Origin: Rhodococcus sp. NBC_00297
GTDB taxonomy: Bacteria > Actinomycetota > Actinomycetes > Mycobacteriales > Mycobacteriaceae
DNA: 64,000 bases
NCBI RefSeq assembly: GCF_036173065.1
Contig: NZ_CP108041.1
Span: forward strand, 3,041,001-3,105,000
Direction: 5' to 3'
The position numbers and the translations under genes were made by a program. The notes beneath the pieces were generated by a model, which did not search any database, was not told the origin of the DNA, and saw only the letters and a list, made by a program, of their open reading frames with translations. This document shows, one piece after another, positions 62,604-64,000 of this stretch (position 1 is the stretch's first letter; the number at the start of each line of letters is the position of its first letter).

Positions 62604-64000
62604 ATGACTCAGACCGCGGAGACCGAGACCTCGGCCACGCCGGAACTCAAGCGGGTCCTCGGACCCGGACTGCTGTTGCTCTTCATCGTCGGCGACATCC
62701 TGGGCGCCGGCGTCTACGCCGTGACAGGCGACATGATCGCCAATGTCGGCGGAATGGCGTGGCTGCCGTTCATCCTCGCCTTCGTCGTGGCGACGCTGAC
62801 CGCGTTCTCCTATCTCGAGCTGGTGTGCAAGTACCCGCAGGCCGCCGGCGCCGCGCTGTACACGCACAAGGCCTTCGGCATCCATTTCGCGACGTTCCTC
62901 GTCGCGTTCGCCGTCATCTGCTCCGGCATCACCAGCGCCTCGACGTCCTCGAACGTGGTGGCGGGCAACCTGTTGGCCGGCCTGCACGAGACCTTCAGTA
63001 CCGAGGACGGCATCGGGTGGTTCGACGTACCCACCGGCGACACAGCGCAATTGGTGGTCGCACTGGCCTTCATGCTGCTGCTGGCGGCGATCAATCTGCG
63101 CGGTGTCGGCGAGTCGGTCAAGTTCAACGTGATCCTGACGATCATCGAGATGGCAGCGCTCGCCATCGTCATCGCGATCGGCTTCGTCGCGGTGGGAAGT
63201 GGTAGCGCCGAGGGCGACATCGCCAATCTGGTCGTGTTCGACGACGCCAACGAGAAGGGCTGGTTCCTCGCCGTCACCGTCGCGACCACCATTGCTTTCT
63301 TCGCGATGGTCGGCTTCGAGGACTCGGTGAACATGGTCGAGGAGACCAAGGAGCCCGAGAAGATCTTCCCGAAGATGATGCTCTCCGGACTCGGCATCGC
63401 CTGCCTCATCTACGTTCTCGTCGTCGTGGCCGTGATCGCGGTCCTGCCGCTGGACTACGACTCCGGCAGCGAGGGCATCCTGCTCCACGTCGTGCGACTC
63501 GGCGCACCGGGACTGCCGATCGACGAGATCTTCCCGTACCTGACGGTGTTCGCCGTCGCCAACACTGCGCTCATCAACATGCTGATGGCGAGTCGGTTGA
63601 TCTACGGCCTCGGGCGTCAGCGCATCCTGCCCAAGTCGCTGAGCGCTGTTCTGCCGACGCGTCGCTCGCCGTGGGCGGCCATCATGTTCTCCACCGTCAT
63701 GGCACTGGTGCTGATCGTGGTGGTCAACCAGCTGCAGGGGAACTCGGTCGTCAGCGCTCTGTCCGGAACGACCGGGCTGCTGCTGCTCTGCGTGTTCGCG
63801 GTGGTCAACGTCGCCAACCTGGTGCTCAAGCGCAAGAAGGAGACGACGGGCTTCAGTGCACCGCTGTGGGTTCCGGTGACGGGCGGCACGCTGTGCCTGT
63901 TCCTCGTCGGACCGTGGGCGCGGACCGATGCGCAGATGATCCAGTACCGCATCGCCGGCGCGATGCTGCTCCTCGGTGTGGCGCTGTGGGTGGTGACGTT
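62604..64000 (+). CDS. APC-family amino-acid permease, 3'-truncated by window edge
   Basis: The visible 465 residues form a multi-pass transporter. The first helix LLLLFIVGDILGAGVYAVTGD carries the GxGVY substrate/ion-binding motif of the APC superfamily; YLELVCKYPQAAGAALYTHKAFG, SASTSSNVVAGNLL, FFAMVGFEDSVNMVEETKEPEKIFPKMM (the helix 6 region and following loop) and LIYGLGRQRILP are typical. Roughly eleven hydrophobic segments are seen before the window ends. ATG 62604 directly follows a GGAGGA ribosome binding site. It takes up or exchanges amino acids or amines at the inner membrane; the exact substrate is not readable. Confidence 0.92.
   Translation, partial: MTQTAETETSATPELKRVLGPGLLLLFIVGDILGAGVYAVTGDMIANVGGMAWLPFILAFVVATLTAFSYLELVCKYPQAAGAALYTHKAFGIHFATFLVAFAVICSGITSASTSSNVVAGNLLAGLHETFSTEDGIGWFDVPTGDTAQLVVALAFMLLLAAINLRGVGESVKFNVILTIIEMAALAIVIAIGFVAVGSGSAEGDIANLVVFDDANEKGWFLAVTVATTIAFFAMVGFEDSVNMVEETKEPEKIFPKMMLSGLGIACLIYVLVVVAVIAVLPLDYDSGSEGILLHVVRLGAPGLPIDEIFPYLTVFAVANTALINMLMASRLIYGLGRQRILPKSLSAVLPTRRSPWAAIMFSTVMALVLIVVVNQLQGNSVVSALSGTTGLLLLCVFAVVNVANLVLKRKKETTGFSAPLWVPVTGGTLCLFLVGPWARTDAQMIQYRIAGAMLLLGVALWVVT

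Overview
The window is GC-rich and actinobacterial, and most likely comes from Rhodococcus sensu lato or a close mycolic-acid-containing relative (Nocardiaceae). This rests on four things: strong third-position GC bias, with long open shadow frames opposite the big genes; a secreted antigen-85-type mycolyltransferase; several wax-ester-synthase/diacylglycerol-acyltransferase (WS/DGAT) paralogues; and an actinobacterial-style S10/spc ribosomal protein cluster. No rRNA, tRNA, IS element or true CRISPR array was seen. All assignments are from reading motifs by eye; no database search was possible.

Region 1 (1-42202) is a nonribosomal peptide locus. A giant NRPS gene enters from the left edge and ends at 23385. 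It carries seven adenylation domains, one epimerase and a terminal thioesterase. A second NRPS gene (25227-33725) starts with a condensation domain, has two complete modules, and ends in a third condensation domain followed by an eroded adenylation domain with no carrier domain or thioesterase. Four intact WS/DGAT-type acyltransferase genes and one shortened copy without the catalytic motif lie on the opposite strand, between and beyond the NRPS genes. A DrrABC-like ABC exporter (one ATPase, two permeases, translationally coupled) completes the locus. The simplest inference is an acylated peptide that is assembled, modified and exported; the product cannot be named from the sequence.

Region 2 (42449-45119) holds a secreted mycolyltransferase, a family 2 glycosyltransferase and a hotdog-fold (DUF4442-like) protein. 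The last two genes converge on a 32-bp tandem repeat array. The core of that repeat occurs once more inside a condensation domain of the large NRPS.

Region 3 (45120-62409) is the S10/spc ribosomal protein cluster: rpsJ-rplC-rplD-rplW-rplB-rpsS-rplV-rpsC-rplP-rpmC-rpsQ, then a strong terminator. About 10 kb of unrelated genes follow before rplN-rplX-rplE-rpsN resumes from its own promoter. After rpsN there is another strong terminator and an amino-acid permease, so rpsH does not follow directly. The 10-kb insert carries an unknown membrane/coiled-coil protein, an alanine/sodium symporter-type carrier, an aldo/keto reductase and a TerD-AIM24 fusion protein.

The insert also carries the item I find most interesting: a translationally coupled three-gene operon (58295-59317, 57612-58298, 54478-57612, minus strand). 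It encodes a Vsr/DUF559-like nuclease, a small winged-helix protein and a 1044-residue protein with two separate P-loop ATPase modules, the second HerA/FtsK-like. The layout resembles DNA-processing or defence systems, but that function is inference.
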